Origin: Chersky-840 sp963848335
GTDB taxonomy: Bacteria > Actinomycetota > Acidimicrobiia > Acidimicrobiales > UBA8190
Reading direction: 5' to 3'
Length of the DNA stretch: 64,000 bases
Assembly: GCA_963848335.1 (NCBI GenBank)
Contig: CAWKDD010000003.1
Span: 186,001-250,000 of the forward strand
The notes below the pieces were generated by a model that searched no databases, was not told where the DNA came from, and worked only from the letters and a program-made list of their open reading frames with translations. This document shows, piece by piece, positions 28,926 through 37,873 of the stretch; position 1 is the stretch's first letter, and each line of letters opens with the position of its first letter. The position numbers and the translations under genes are program-made.

Positions 28926-29852
28926 TCAGTGCAGGACGCCGGCCACCGACAGGATCGCCAACAGGTTGAACATGCCGTGGGCGAAGATCCCCGGGCCCAG
29001 GCGCCGGAACTTGTAGGCCATGAGGGCCAGGACCACCCCGAAGGCGGCCAGGCCGAGCAGCTGGAGCAGCTCGAAGTGCGCGAGGCCGAAGATCACACCG
29101 TCGGCCACCGCCGCCAGCCCGACACCCAAGACGGGGCCCGCACCTCTGCACACGCGCAACAGGGCGCGCAGCACGAGGCCCCGGAAGAACAACTCCTCGA
29201 TCACGGGTACGACGACCACAGTCAGCACCGAGATGACGGCGAGGTCCGCACCGGGGAAGCCGCCGGTGAGGTGCTTGGCCGGCGCGTTGAGCCGTTGGTC
29301 GAGATGCCGCACCACGTGCTCCAGGGGGAAATAGAGAATGGGCAGCAGCACCAGCTGTCCGGCCAGACCGACGGCCGGGCCGATCAGGACGTCCCAGGGA
29401 CGTAGCTCCAGGCCCATGTCGCGACGCAGGTTCCCGGTCCCCCGCGACCGGGAGGCGACCACGGCCGCCCCCACGAAGCCGAACCACAGCCCGACGAGCC
29501 CGCTCACCACCACCCACGCGGGAGGCACGGGTTGTGCCGCCAGTTGCGCCACGTTCGAGGAGTGGCCCGTGGCCGCGGCCACGGCGTACAGCAGGATGGC
29601 GCTCGCCACCTGGCCGATGACGAACCCCAGCCCCGCCCACAAGAGCCACGCCCCGGCGTCGCGCTCGGTGCGGGGCACGGAGAACCCGCCGTCGCCGTCG
29701 ATCGCCGACGGGTGCGGGGGCTGAGGGGCCGACGGGGCCTGTGGAGGTGGAGGCGGGTAGGAACCGGGCGGGGACGGCGGGCGTGCCGGTGCGGCCCGGG
29801 GTGCCCGGTCCTTGTGCTCCCCGTCACCCGGGCCGGGAGCGGTGCTCGCCAT
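28926..29852 (-). CDS. CPBP-family intramembrane metalloprotease
   Basis: A 308-aa membrane protein with a Pro-rich cytoplasmic N-terminus of about 65 residues and about seven TM helices. It carries the CPBP (CAAX protease and bacteriocin-processing) motifs: EELFFRG in one helix, FGLAHF in the next, and a final H in FAHGMFN. These Glu and His residues form the metal site. Substrates of bacterial members are mostly unknown. The ATG at 29852 follows a TAACCT box by 8 nt. It precedes the large membrane protein gene by 67 bp and is divergent from ftsH. Confidence 0.85.
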   Translation of the reverse strand: MASTAPGPGDGEHKDRAPRAAPARPPSPPGSYPPPPPQAPSAPQPPHPSAIDGDGGFSVPRTERDAGAWLLWAGLGFVIGQVASAILLYAVAAATGHSSNVAQLAAQPVPPAWVVVSGLVGLWFGFVGAAVVASRSRGTGNLRRDMGLELRPWDVLIGPAVGLAGQLVLLPILYFPLEHVVRHLDQRLNAPAKHLTGGFPGADLAVISVLTVVVVPVIEELFFRGLVLRALLRVCRGAGPVLGVGLAAVADGVIFGLAHFELLQLLGLAAFGVVLALMAYKFRRLGPGIFAHGMFNLLAILSVAGVLH

Positions 29853-29860
29853 CAGGCCAA

Positions 29861-29866
29861 AGGTTA
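29861..29866 (-). promoter_or_regulatory. -10 element TAACCT, leaderless promoter of the CPBP protease gene
   Basis: On the minus strand TAACCT is followed by 8 nt and the ATG at 29852. Confidence 0.5.
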
Positions 29867-29989
29867 GCGACCACCCGACGTTCGGCCACCTCGGGCACAG
29901 GGTCGCGCCGGGCGCGGGTCCACCCTCGGGGCCGGTGACGCGCCCGCCTCCTCATCCGCCATGCGTGCATGATCGGGTGCGTGGGCGCG

Positions 29990-29995
29990 TACCAT
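29990..29995 (+). promoter_or_regulatory. -10 element TACCAT upstream of ftsH
   Basis: TACCAT ends 6 nt before the ftsH ATG at 30002. A GGAG lies inside that 6-nt spacer, but it is too close to act as a normal RBS, so the start is read as leaderless. Confidence 0.45.
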
Positions 29996-30001
29996 GGAGC
30001 A

Positions 30002-32131
30002 ATGAGTCCCCCCTCTCTTCCCGACCGCAGATCGGGACGTCCCATCCCAGGTGGGACGGGCGGTCCCGGCTCCGGGGGAACCGGCGGCCAGGCGTCGTCG
30101 GGGGGTGACCAGAGCTGGCGCTGGGTCTTCGCCCTGCTGATCCTGGCGGTCATCGCCGTCGTGATCATCCCGCCGCTGTTGTCCAAGCCCGCCGTCAAGC
30201 AGATCGGGTACAAGGACTTCCTCCAGACCTATGTCGAGGGCCATCAGGTCCAGACGGCCACCATCAACAACAACACCGGGGTCATCACCGGCACGCTGAA
30301 ACACGGTCAGAACTACACGGTCAACGGCCCCGACCCCTCCCTCCAGAACGACGTGGCGGTGATGAAGAAGGACGTCCCCACCGTCAAGTTCCTCACCCCG
30401 CAGGAAAGCGGGCTCGACCAGTGGCTGCCCACCATCCTCATCCTGTTGGCCTTCGTCGGCATCTTCTTCTGGATCAGCCGGCGGGCCCAGGGCCAGATGT
30501 CGGGGATCATGTCGATCGGGCGCTCGCGGGCGCGCCTGTACACGACCGAACGACCCCGGACCACCTTCCAGGACGTCGCCGGCTACCAGGGCGTGAAGAT
30601 CGAGATCAGTGAGGTGGTCGACTTCCTGAAGTCGCCGCACCGGTTCCGGGACATCGGGGCCAAGATCCCCAAGGGCATCCTGCTGGTGGGGCCCCCCGGC
30701 ACCGGCAAGACCCTCCTGGCCCGCGCCGTGGCCGGCGAGGCGGGCGTGCCGTTCCTCTCGGTGAGCGGGTCGGACTTCATGGAGATGTTCGTCGGGGTGG
30801 GCGCCAGCCGGGTGCGCGACCTCTTCCAGACCGCCCGCAAGCAGGCCCCCGCCATCATCTTCGTGGACGAGATCGACTCCATCGGCCGCAAGAGGGGGGC
30901 CGGCCTGGGCGGCGGCCACGACGAGCGGGAGCAGACCCTCAACCAGATGCTGTCGGAGATGGACGGGTTCGACCCCGCCGAGGGCGTGGTCATCATGGCC
31001 GCCACCAACCGCCCCGACATCCTCGACCCCGCCCTGCTGCGGCCGGGCCGGTTCGACCGCCAGATCGTCGTGCCCCTCCCCGACCTCGAAGAGCGCCTGC
31101 CCATCTTGAAGGTCCACTGCAAGGACAAGCGCATCGGCGACGACGTCGACCTCGAGCTCGTGGCGCGCGGCACCCCGGGAATGAGTGGGGCGGATCTTGC
31201 CAACCTCGTCAACGAGGCGGCCCTGCACGCCGTGCGGCGTGGCTCGCACCAGGTCGACCAGCAGGACTTCGAGGCGGCGCGCGACCGCGTGCTCATGGGC
31301 CAGCGACGCGAGAGCCTCGTGCTCTCCGAGCCCGAGAAGGAGCGCGTCGCCTTCCACGAGGGTGGGCACGCCGTGCTCGCCTACGTGCTCGAGCACGCCG
31401 ACCCGGTCCACAAGGTCACCATCCTCCCGACCGGGCTGGCCCTGGGCGTGACCCAACAGCTGCCCATCGAGGAGCGCCACATCTATCCGCGCGACGTCAT
31501 CGAGGACTCGCTGGCGGTGCGGATGGGCGGGCGCGCCGCCGAGCTGCTCGTGTACGGCGACCTGTCTACCGGTGCCAGCAACGACCTGGTCGGCAACACC
31601 GAGCTGGCGCGCAAGATGGTCCGCGAATGGGGCATGAGCGAGGAGCTCGGGCCCATGGCGTGGGGATCACAGGGAATGGTCTTCCTGGGCGAGGACCTGC
31701 TCCATTCTCGCGACTATTCCGAGGACACCGCCCGGGTGGTGGACGCCGAGATCGCCCGCATCCTGCGCCAGCAAGAGGAGCGGGCCATCGAGCTGTTGAG
31801 TCGCCATCGCGGTGGTCTCGACGCGGTGGCGCGGGCCCTGCTCGAGCGCGAGACGCTGGACGGCAGCGAGGTGAGCAAACTCGTCGACACCGCCTACGGC
31901 CGTCCGGTCCACGACGCGGCGGTCATGGCTTCCCACTTCACCGCCGCCAACGGCGCGGGCACCAAGGCCGAGGCCGGCCTCTCGGGCAACGGCGCCGAGT
32001 CGGGCAACGGCGCCGAGTCGGGCAACGGCGCCGAGTCGGGCAACGGCGCCGAGTCGGGCAACGGCGCCGAGTCCGAGATCCCGGTGGCCGAAGCCGAGCC
32101 CACGGGCTCGACGACCACTCCGGCCGACTGA
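30002..32131 (+). CDS. ftsH: ATP-dependent zinc metalloprotease FtsH
   Basis: A 709-aa membrane AAA+ protease: Gly-rich N-terminus, TM1 (WVFALLILAVIAVVIIPPLL), an extracytoplasmic domain of about 80 residues, TM2 (LPTILILLAFVGIFFWI), Walker A GPPGTGKT (230-237), Walker B IIFVDEID, the second region of homology RPDILDPALLRPGRFDR, and zinc-site HEGGH (HExxH). It degrades unstable membrane and cytoplasmic proteins. The C-terminal tail has five identical 18-bp repeats coding SGNGAE, a feature not seen in standard FtsH. ATG 30002 is preferred over 29969 because the upstream residues are not FtsH-like. Confidence 0.96.
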   Translation: MSPPSLPDRRSGRPIPGGTGGPGSGGTGGQASSGGDQSWRWVFALLILAVIAVVIIPPLLSKPAVKQIGYKDFLQTYVEGHQVQTATINNNTGVITGTLKHGQNYTVNGPDPSLQNDVAVMKKDVPTVKFLTPQESGLDQWLPTILILLAFVGIFFWISRRAQGQMSGIMSIGRSRARLYTTERPRTTFQDVAGYQGVKIEISEVVDFLKSPHRFRDIGAKIPKGILLVGPPGTGKTLLARAVAGEAGVPFLSVSGSDFMEMFVGVGASRVRDLFQTARKQAPAIIFVDEIDSIGRKRGAGLGGGHDEREQTLNQMLSEMDGFDPAEGVVIMAATNRPDILDPALLRPGRFDRQIVVPLPDLEERLPILKVHCKDKRIGDDVDLELVARGTPGMSGADLANLVNEAALHAVRRGSHQVDQQDFEAARDRVLMGQRRESLVLSEPEKERVAFHEGGHAVLAYVLEHADPVHKVTILPTGLALGVTQQLPIEERHIYPRDVIEDSLAVRMGGRAAELLVYGDLSTGASNDLVGNTELARKMVREWGMSEELGPMAWGSQGMVFLGEDLLHSRDYSEDTARVVDAEIARILRQQEERAIELLSRHRGGLDAVARALLERETLDGSEVSKLVDTAYGRPVHDAAVMASHFTAANGAGTKAEAGLSGNGAESGNGAESGNGAESGNGAESGNGAESEIPVAEAEPTGSTTTPAD
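31982..32071 (+). repeat. Five perfect 18-bp tandem repeats in the 3' end of ftsH
   Basis: The unit TCGGGCAACGGCGCCGAG is repeated five times without mismatch and codes for (SGNGAE)5 in the cytoplasmic tail. Perfect copies imply recent expansion or ongoing length variation, without changing the frame. Confidence 0.9.
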
Positions 32132-32133
32132 TC

Positions 32134-32149
32134 GCGGGGCAGACCCCGC
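32134..32149. terminator. Hairpin between convergent ftsH and the DUF5719-like gene
   Basis: GCGGGG-CAGA-CCCCGC forms a 6-bp stem with a tetraloop just after the ftsH stop. No T-run. It may end transcription from both sides. Confidence 0.45.
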
Positions 32150-32197
32150 CCCACCCACGCCCCCCCGCCGGGTTCTCCGGGTGGCGATCCCCGGCCG

Positions 32198-33649
32198 CTA
32201 CGAGGTGGCGAAGGCGGGCACCACGACCACCCCCGGCGCGGCCACGGGCAAGGCGTCGAGCTCCACCGCCACGGGCTCGTCGGCGCGGACCTCGAAGGGT
32301 GCGTCGGCGAAGGGCAGACCGGGGGTGGGCCCGATGACGAGGGGAGAACCGGGCTCCACCACCCGCCCGGACTGGCCGGCGATGGGATGCCCGCTCGGGG
32401 TGGTGAACCGAAGCTCGGCGGGGCGGGCACCCAGATCGACCACGGCCAGCGCCCACGCCTGGGTGCCCGGCGCCACGATGCCGGGGACGAGCCAGCGCCG
32501 GCTCCCGCCGGGCACTCCGGGCACGTCTCCGATCTCGGGGGTGGGCGCGGGCGAGCCCGAGGGCGCCGTCACCTGCCGGCTCACGACGATCCCGGCCCCG
32601 CTGCTGCGGAAGACCAGGCCGAAGGGGGTGCCGGCGGGGATGCGAGTCACGTTCTCCGCCGTCAGCGTGGCCAGGGACTGGGCCGGGACGTGCATCGTGA
32701 GCGGCTCCGCGCCCGCCCCCTGCGACAGCCCGACGTCGACGGAGACCACCGCCGGGGAAGAGGTCGGGTTCAGGACGTGGAAGGCCACGGTGCCCCCCGG
32801 GATCCCGGTGCTCTGCGGAAACACCCACTCGGGAGCCGCCGCCGAGCTGCCCAGGGTGAGCGACAACCCGCCGTCGCCCGCTGTCCCGGTCGACTGCAGC
32901 TCGGTGGCGACGACGCCACCCGAGAGCGCCGATACCTCGGTGGCCACAGCGGGGTCATCGGGAGCGTGGTCCCCGATGTTCTCCGTGACAAGGGCCCCCG
33001 GCGCGATGTCGATGCCCTGGTAGGCGGCAGGAGTGACGTAGCCCGCCGTGGACGACACCAGGGCCACGTCGACCACGGAGTCGGTGGCGGTCGGATTGAA
33101 CAGCGACAGGACGAGGCCCCCGCCGACCGCCGTGGCGCCGTGCGCGAAGTACCAGTCAGGGGCGGTCGAGGGCGCGCAGGGCGCCATGCCCCAGCCGAGC
33201 GGGCTCTGGACCACCTCCGACACGGCCACGCCCCCTCCGTCGAGGACGACCGCGGCGGCCACGAACCCCGACGAGCCGAGCTGGGCGGCGCCCACCGTGA
33301 CCTGGCCGTCCGCCGGCACGGTCAGCGCCACGGTGCCGGCTCCGGCCCACGGGGCCGGCGAGGCCGCGTGAGACGCGGTGATGGCCGTGAGCGTTCCGTG
33401 GGCGGGCCGGGCACCGGCGTTGGTGAGCACGATGGTGGCGGGAGCCCCGCCCTGGGCACCGGTCCCGCCCGCGCAGAACCACGCCGAGGACTCGGTGGCG
33501 GCGGCCGCCACCGTGAGGGTCGACAGGGCATCGGGGACCGGGGCCGGCGCGGGGGCCGACCTGCCCACGAGCCGGTCGGCGATCCCCACCCCCACCAGGA
33601 CCAAGACCAAGGCGGCGATCGTCAGGGCGCGCCGAAGGGGGACGGTCAC
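32198..33649 (-). CDS. Membrane-anchored DUF5719-like secreted protein
   Basis: A 483-aa protein starting at GTG 33649, overlapping the stop of the giant glycosyltransferase by four bases (GTGA). It has one N-terminal TM or signal anchor (ALTIAALVLVLVGVGIA), then a long extracytoplasmic region with repeated beta-rich modules; LSLFNPTATDSVVDV and FHVLNPTSSPAVVSV recur. This matches the actinobacterial DUF5719 type usually found next to GT2 membrane glycosyltransferases. Its function is unknown; translational coupling suggests the two proteins work together in exporting or modifying a surface glycan. Confidence 0.75.
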   Translation of the reverse strand: MTVPLRRALTIAALVLVLVGVGIADRLVGRSAPAPAPVPDALSTLTVAAAATESSAWFCAGGTGAQGGAPATIVLTNAGARPAHGTLTAITASHAASPAPWAGAGTVALTVPADGQVTVGAAQLGSSGFVAAAVVLDGGGVAVSEVVQSPLGWGMAPCAPSTAPDWYFAHGATAVGGGLVLSLFNPTATDSVVDVALVSSTAGYVTPAAYQGIDIAPGALVTENIGDHAPDDPAVATEVSALSGGVVATELQSTGTAGDGGLSLTLGSSAAAPEWVFPQSTGIPGGTVAFHVLNPTSSPAVVSVDVGLSQGAGAEPLTMHVPAQSLATLTAENVTRIPAGTPFGLVFRSSGAGIVVSRQVTAPSGSPAPTPEIGDVPGVPGGSRRWLVPGIVAPGTQAWALAVVDLGARPAELRFTTPSGHPIAGQSGRVVEPGSPLVIGPTPGLPFADAPFEVRADEPVAVELDALPVAAPGVVVVPAFATS

Positions 33650-36600
33650 GGCGCCACCTGGGTCACCGGGTCGGAGGCGTCGGTGCTGTGCACCGGGGGC
33701 GGCTCTGGCGCCACGGGGTCGGCACCGGGCCCGTCCCCGCGCCGCGTCCGCCGCGTGCGGCGACGGACGACGGGGCCCCACCACCAGTCGAGCCACCAGC
33801 GCCGGCCGGCCAGCGCCGCCGCCAGGGCGACCCAGGCGGCGGTCTCCACGGCGATCTCGAACCCGTGGGACCACGACCCCACGAACGCCACCGTGACCGG
33901 CCCCGAGCGGGACACCCGGAACGTCGGCGCGTAGCCGAAGGAGGTCGACGCGTGCACGAGGGCGCCGCGGGGGCCCGTGAGCCGCCAGACTGAGGCCGGG
34001 GCCACGGCGGCCAGCACCGTCCCTGCCGGCACCCGGGCACTCACGCTGGTGGCGTCGGGCGGCCCGGCCAGCGTGGGCCGCCATCCCGACAGCTGGGCGG
34101 ATGCCCCGGTGATGGCCGTCGTTCCCGTGACCACCCCCGCCGACCGGCGCGGCGCGGTGGCCCCGGGCGCGGCCCGCACCGCCCGCAAGGGGAGCGCAGC
34201 GTCGTCGACGAAGACCTCGAAGCCGCCTTGGGAGATGATCTGCCTCAGGTCGATCTGAGCCGACAGTGCTCCGACGAGGTCGCCCGGGGCCGGATAGGAC
34301 AGCGGGCTCTGCAGCCCCGGGATCGAGGGTGCCAGCGAGTCCACCACCACCACGTAGCGCACCGCGTACGGCGCCAGCAGCGCACCCAGCCGGACCGTGG
34401 CGTGGCTTCGGGCCAGCCGCACGCCGTCGGCGATGGCACCGGCCTTCCCCGGTGACGAGCCCGGCCACACCCCGGTGAGGTCGGGGAGCCCGTCGTCGCT
34501 CACGACGTAGGCGAGACCCGGCGCCAGGGACCACCCGTTGCCCGGCAGCACGCGCGGGTCGCCGAGCCACAACACCCGGAAGTCCCCTTGGGCCTTGGTG
34601 GCGGCCATCCAGGTGGTGGCCTCGGCGTAGCCCGAGGGAACCAGGTCCCACCGCCCCCCCAGGCTGCCCGCCAGCACCGGCAGCATCCCCACCACCGCGG
34701 CCGCCGCCGCCGTGACGGCAGCCACCTGGCGCCACCCGAACCGATAGCCGGGGAGGTCGAGCTGGAAGGCGGCCACCCCGAGCCCGACGGCGAGGGCGAT
34801 CCCCACCCCCGCCGGCACCAGGAGCACCTGGGGCGCCAGGGTCAGAGGGCCCAGCTCCCCCCGCCCGGCCAGCCACGCCACCACCCATGCCACCAGCGCA
34901 ACCGACCACGCCCGGCCCGCCCACGCCAGGCGGGAGCGGGCGGCGATCAGCAGCGGCAGCGCCGCCGCGGCCAGGAACGCCCACCCCAGCGCAGCGTCCC
35001 CGATGGGGCCCGCGGCCAGACGCAACAGGGCGCCCCAGCCCGCCCCGGTCGAGGAGGACACGGGCAGGCCGGCCAAGGTCTGCCACCGGTCGGGCCCGCC
35101 CAGCACGGCGAAGGACCACGGCGCCAGCAGCACCACGGCGACGGCGGTCGCCCCCGCCGCCACCGCCAGGACGCGCCCCGCGGGCCGTAGCCCGGCGGAC
35201 CCCTGCGAGACGACGCTGCCCAGCGCCAGTCCCAGAGCCACCACGAGAGTCACGAGCGCGGCCGGGGGCGCCATGGCGATCACGAACGCGTCGAGCAGCC
35301 CCAGGGCCAGGGCCCACCCCGGCGCGGAGCGGCGCCAGGACCGCTGCAATCCCGAGGCGGGGCGGTGCGCACCCCGCGGCGACGGCGCGCCCGGGTGGTC
35401 ACCGGGCGCGGATGCGACGGGGTCGGTGCCGTAAGGCTCGACGCCCGATGCCTGACCCAGCAGATGCAGAATCCACGGGCACACGGCGTAGAGGACCAGC
35501 GCGTCCCAGTGCGCGGTGGCCAGGGCGTCGTAGGCGACGGGAAGGGCGAGATAGATGACCGTCGACGTCACCCGCGCCCACGCCGTGCCCAGAGGCCTGG
35601 CGAGCCGAGCCATCCCCACCGCTCCCACCGGGATGCACCCGAGCACCACGATCTTCTCCAGCAGTCCCATGCCTCCGAAGAGCACCATGCCGGCGAGGCC
35701 GAGGATCCCGGTCGCCGGCGTCACCGGGTCGGTCGTCCCCACGCCCGTGGGCTGCCAACCCGACACGAACCGGTGCAGCAGAGTCGTCCACGACGGCATG
35801 GGCAGCAGCTGTCCGATCACGGGCAGCCCGGACCCGAAGAGCTGTCGCGTGCCGAACACCACGACGAGAGCGGCGGCCAACCACACCATCCACCGCGTCG
35901 AGGTGGCGGGGCCTTGGGCGCTCCCCGCCGTCAGCTCGACTGGCGCGAGGGCCCCGTCGGCCGAGGACGCGGCATCGGAGGCGTCCATGGTGACGCCCTC
36001 TTCGAGTCGTTGTGCACCACCGATGTTGGCGGCCTCGAGACCGTGGGTGACGGCCCGGCGCACGTACGCGTTGAGGCGGGCACTGCCGTGCAACTGCAGG
36101 CGCCGCACGGTGCTGTCGTCGAGACGGCGGTGCGCCCGCAGCTGGGCCCGGTCGGCGCGCAGGGTACGGCGGTGGGCGAAGTTCCATTGCCAGGCGTGGG
36201 CCACCGCCTGGGCGCGGTCGCGGTGACCCGCCACCGAGGCGACGACGATCTCGGCCAGGGCGAGCAGAGCGATCTGCGGGAGGACACGCCAGAGATGGAA
36301 GGGCCCGTACGCCTTGAGGGCGGCGTGCAGCTCGTGTCGGCGCTGCAACGACTGGAGCGTGATGCGCGGTGGACGTCCGTGGGCGCCCCGGCCCGCTCTC
36401 CGGCCCGTTCTGTCGGCCGTCGCGGCAGTGGCGACTGTGGCGACTGTCGCCGAGGCGGCTGCCGCTGTCCCTCCCGCCCCGCCCGAAACCAAACCCCCTT
36501 GTTCCCCTTGTTCCCCTTGTTCCCCTTGTTCCCCGTGCCTCTCGCCATCCCCAGCACCAGTGCGCCCCGTCTCGAGGACGGAGGAGAGCGCCTCGTCGCC

Positions 36601-37317
36601 GGCCCGGCTGGGATCTGTGACCTGCTCGGGCAGACTGCGGCTCCCACTGGCCAGCATCTCCCTGTGCCTGACGCGCGCCCCGGGAGCCACGACCACCCGG
36701 GCTCCGAGGATCTGGGCCCGCCAGCACAGGTCGAGGTCCTCCCCCATGGCGAAGATCTCGGGGTCGAACCCGCCGAGCTCGACGAACAGGTCGAAGCGGA
36801 CCAGGGTGCATCCCCCGGGTGCGAGAAAGACGTCACGCACCGCGTCGTGCTGGCCGTGGTCGATCTCGCCGGGTTCCATCCTGTCGACGACGGCGCCTCC
36901 CTTGTCCACCGCCATGCCGACGTGCAGCAGTCTCGTGGGGTCGTCCCAGCTGACGAGCTTGGGTGCCACGACACCGGCGTTGGACCGGAACGACTCTTCG
37001 ACGAGGATATGGATGGCGTCGGGGTCCGGCGCCACGTCGTCATGGCACAGCAGCAGGAGTGACGCGCCCTGCACCATGGACAGGACCTCGTTGGCGGTGG
37101 CCGCGAACCCTCGATTCGTGGGCAGCCTGCGCACGAAGGCCTCGGGAAGCACTGCCGCCACCCGAGGCGTGGGATCGACGGTGCTGGCCGCGTCCAGCAC
37201 CAGAATCGACAATTCCGGGTAGTCCTGGGACCCGAATGCCCGCAGCGTCTCCTCGAACCACTCCCCCGGATCGCACGTGACGATCACTGCCACGACCGGC
37301 GGAGCAATGGTCTCCAT
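33646..37317 (-). CDS. Giant membrane GT2 glycosyltransferase (1223 aa)
   Basis: Residues 1-260 are a GT2 domain: VVAVIVTCDPGEWFEETLRAF, the metal-binding DD in LLCHDDVAPDPD, and GEDLDLCWRAQ. A low-complexity linker (GEQ repeat, Ala/Thr runs) follows, then a C-terminal membrane part with more than ten TM helices and a long extracytoplasmic region with GT-C-like features. The ATG at 37317 follows a TAGCCT box by 10 nt. Similar fusions in actinobacteria precede DUF5719 genes and are thought to build cell-envelope polysaccharide, close in design to GlfT/galactofuranosyl or mannosyl transferases. The acceptor is not determinable. Confidence 0.85.
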   Translation of the reverse strand: METIAPPVVAVIVTCDPGEWFEETLRAFGSQDYPELSILVLDAASTVDPTPRVAAVLPEAFVRRLPTNRGFAATANEVLSMVQGASLLLLCHDDVAPDPDAIHILVEESFRSNAGVVAPKLVSWDDPTRLLHVGMAVDKGGAVVDRMEPGEIDHGQHDAVRDVFLAPGGCTLVRFDLFVELGGFDPEIFAMGEDLDLCWRAQILGARVVVAPGARVRHREMLASGSRSLPEQVTDPSRAGDEALSSVLETGRTGAGDGERHGEQGEQGEQGEQGGLVSGGAGGTAAAASATVATVATAATADRTGRRAGRGAHGRPPRITLQSLQRRHELHAALKAYGPFHLWRVLPQIALLALAEIVVASVAGHRDRAQAVAHAWQWNFAHRRTLRADRAQLRAHRRLDDSTVRRLQLHGSARLNAYVRRAVTHGLEAANIGGAQRLEEGVTMDASDAASSADGALAPVELTAGSAQGPATSTRWMVWLAAALVVVFGTRQLFGSGLPVIGQLLPMPSWTTLLHRFVSGWQPTGVGTTDPVTPATGILGLAGMVLFGGMGLLEKIVVLGCIPVGAVGMARLARPLGTAWARVTSTVIYLALPVAYDALATAHWDALVLYAVCPWILHLLGQASGVEPYGTDPVASAPGDHPGAPSPRGAHRPASGLQRSWRRSAPGWALALGLLDAFVIAMAPPAALVTLVVALGLALGSVVSQGSAGLRPAGRVLAVAAGATAVAVVLLAPWSFAVLGGPDRWQTLAGLPVSSSTGAGWGALLRLAAGPIGDAALGWAFLAAAALPLLIAARSRLAWAGRAWSVALVAWVVAWLAGRGELGPLTLAPQVLLVPAGVGIALAVGLGVAAFQLDLPGYRFGWRQVAAVTAAAAAVVGMLPVLAGSLGGRWDLVPSGYAEATTWMAATKAQGDFRVLWLGDPRVLPGNGWSLAPGLAYVVSDDGLPDLTGVWPGSSPGKAGAIADGVRLARSHATVRLGALLAPYAVRYVVVVDSLAPSIPGLQSPLSYPAPGDLVGALSAQIDLRQIISQGGFEVFVDDAALPLRAVRAAPGATAPRRSAGVVTGTTAITGASAQLSGWRPTLAGPPDATSVSARVPAGTVLAAVAPASVWRLTGPRGALVHASTSFGYAPTFRVSRSGPVTVAFVGSWSHGFEIAVETAAWVALAAALAGRRWWLDWWWGPVVRRRTRRTRRGDGPGADPVAPEPPPVHSTDASDPVTQVAP
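36495..36534 (-). repeat. 9-bp tandem repeats coding (GEQ)n in the giant glycosyltransferase
   Basis: Four perfect CCCCTTGTT units (plus-strand reading) and a partial fifth encode GEQ repeats in the linker between the GT2 domain and the membrane domain. Copy number can change without breaking the frame. Confidence 0.85.
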
Positions 37318-37401
37318 CAGGGGCAAGAGGCTACCCGTCGCTCTCCTCGGCCCCCAGGCCCTGATGCCCGTCGATTCCGGGCCTCCCGAGGCCGGAAGTG
37401 C

Positions 37402-37441
37402 TTGCAACTGTTAGCAGGATCCTGTACAATAGTTAGCAGGA
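37402..37441 (+). promoter_or_regulatory. Strong sigma-70 promoter with paired direct repeats
   Basis: TTGCAA (37402-37407) and TACAAT (37425-37430) are separated by exactly 17 bp, the best consensus promoter in the window. The 10-mer GTTAGCAGGA occurs twice, at 37410-37419 (between -35 and -10) and 37432-37441 (over the start site), 22 bp (about two helical turns) apart. Such placement fits repressor binding on one face of the DNA. It drives the small helical protein at 37482. Confidence 0.7.
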
Positions 37442-37481
37442 AGCCCCAGTCTCGAAGATTTCCCGACAGGAAGGACACCAG

Positions 37482-37847
37482 ATGCCTGAGTTCAAGGACG
37501 TCACAGACGAGATCACCAAGACCGCCCGGGACGCCGCCTACGTGGTGGTCGGCCTCGGAGTCCTCGGGTTCCAGCGTGCGCAGGTGCGCCGCCAGGAGCT
37601 CCAGAAGCGGCTGTTCGAGCCCCGCACCCAGATCCAGGGGCACCTCGGCGACGTGCGCGGCGGGGTCACCAAGCGGGTGAAGAACGTCGACGAGGCAGTG
37701 GAGCAGGTCATCGGCCGCATCGAGGCGACGCTCGTACCCATCGAGGATCGACTGCCGGTCCCCGCCCGCGACCTGGTCAAGCAGGCACACGTTCAGGCCC
37801 GTGAAGTCCGCCAGCAGCTCCGGAAGCTGATCCTCCAAGCCGCCTGA
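37482..37847 (+). CDS. Small helical protein of unknown function (121 aa)
   Basis: ATG 37482 has a good RBS (GGAAGG, 7 nt). The product begins MPEFKDVTDEITKTARDAAYV, has one weak hydrophobic segment (YVVVGLGVLGF) and then a long charged amphipathic helix-rich region with many Gln, Arg, Val and Glu. It recalls phasin- or HbhA-like coiled proteins, but I cannot assign a family. A near-consensus promoter with paired direct repeats lies upstream and a strong UUCG-loop terminator lies downstream, so it is a well-expressed, individually regulated single-gene transcript. Confidence 0.75.
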   Translation: MPEFKDVTDEITKTARDAAYVVVGLGVLGFQRAQVRRQELQKRLFEPRTQIQGHLGDVRGGVTKRVKNVDEAVEQVIGRIEATLVPIEDRLPVPARDLVKQAHVQAREVRQQLRKLILQAA

Positions 37848-37873
37848 ACCCAGATTCCCCGCACCGACGCCAC

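Noticed and set aside
29994..30005. Three-codon mini-ORF (ATGGAGCAATGA) overlapping the ftsH start
   Set aside because: The overlap is formally ATGA, but the ATG is part of the predicted -10 element and no RBS or conserved signal supports translation.
37410..37441. CIRCE-type HrcA operator
   Set aside because: The repeated GTTAGCAGG shares part of the TTAGCACTC half-site, but the two copies are direct, not inverted, and lack the GAGTGCTAA partner.
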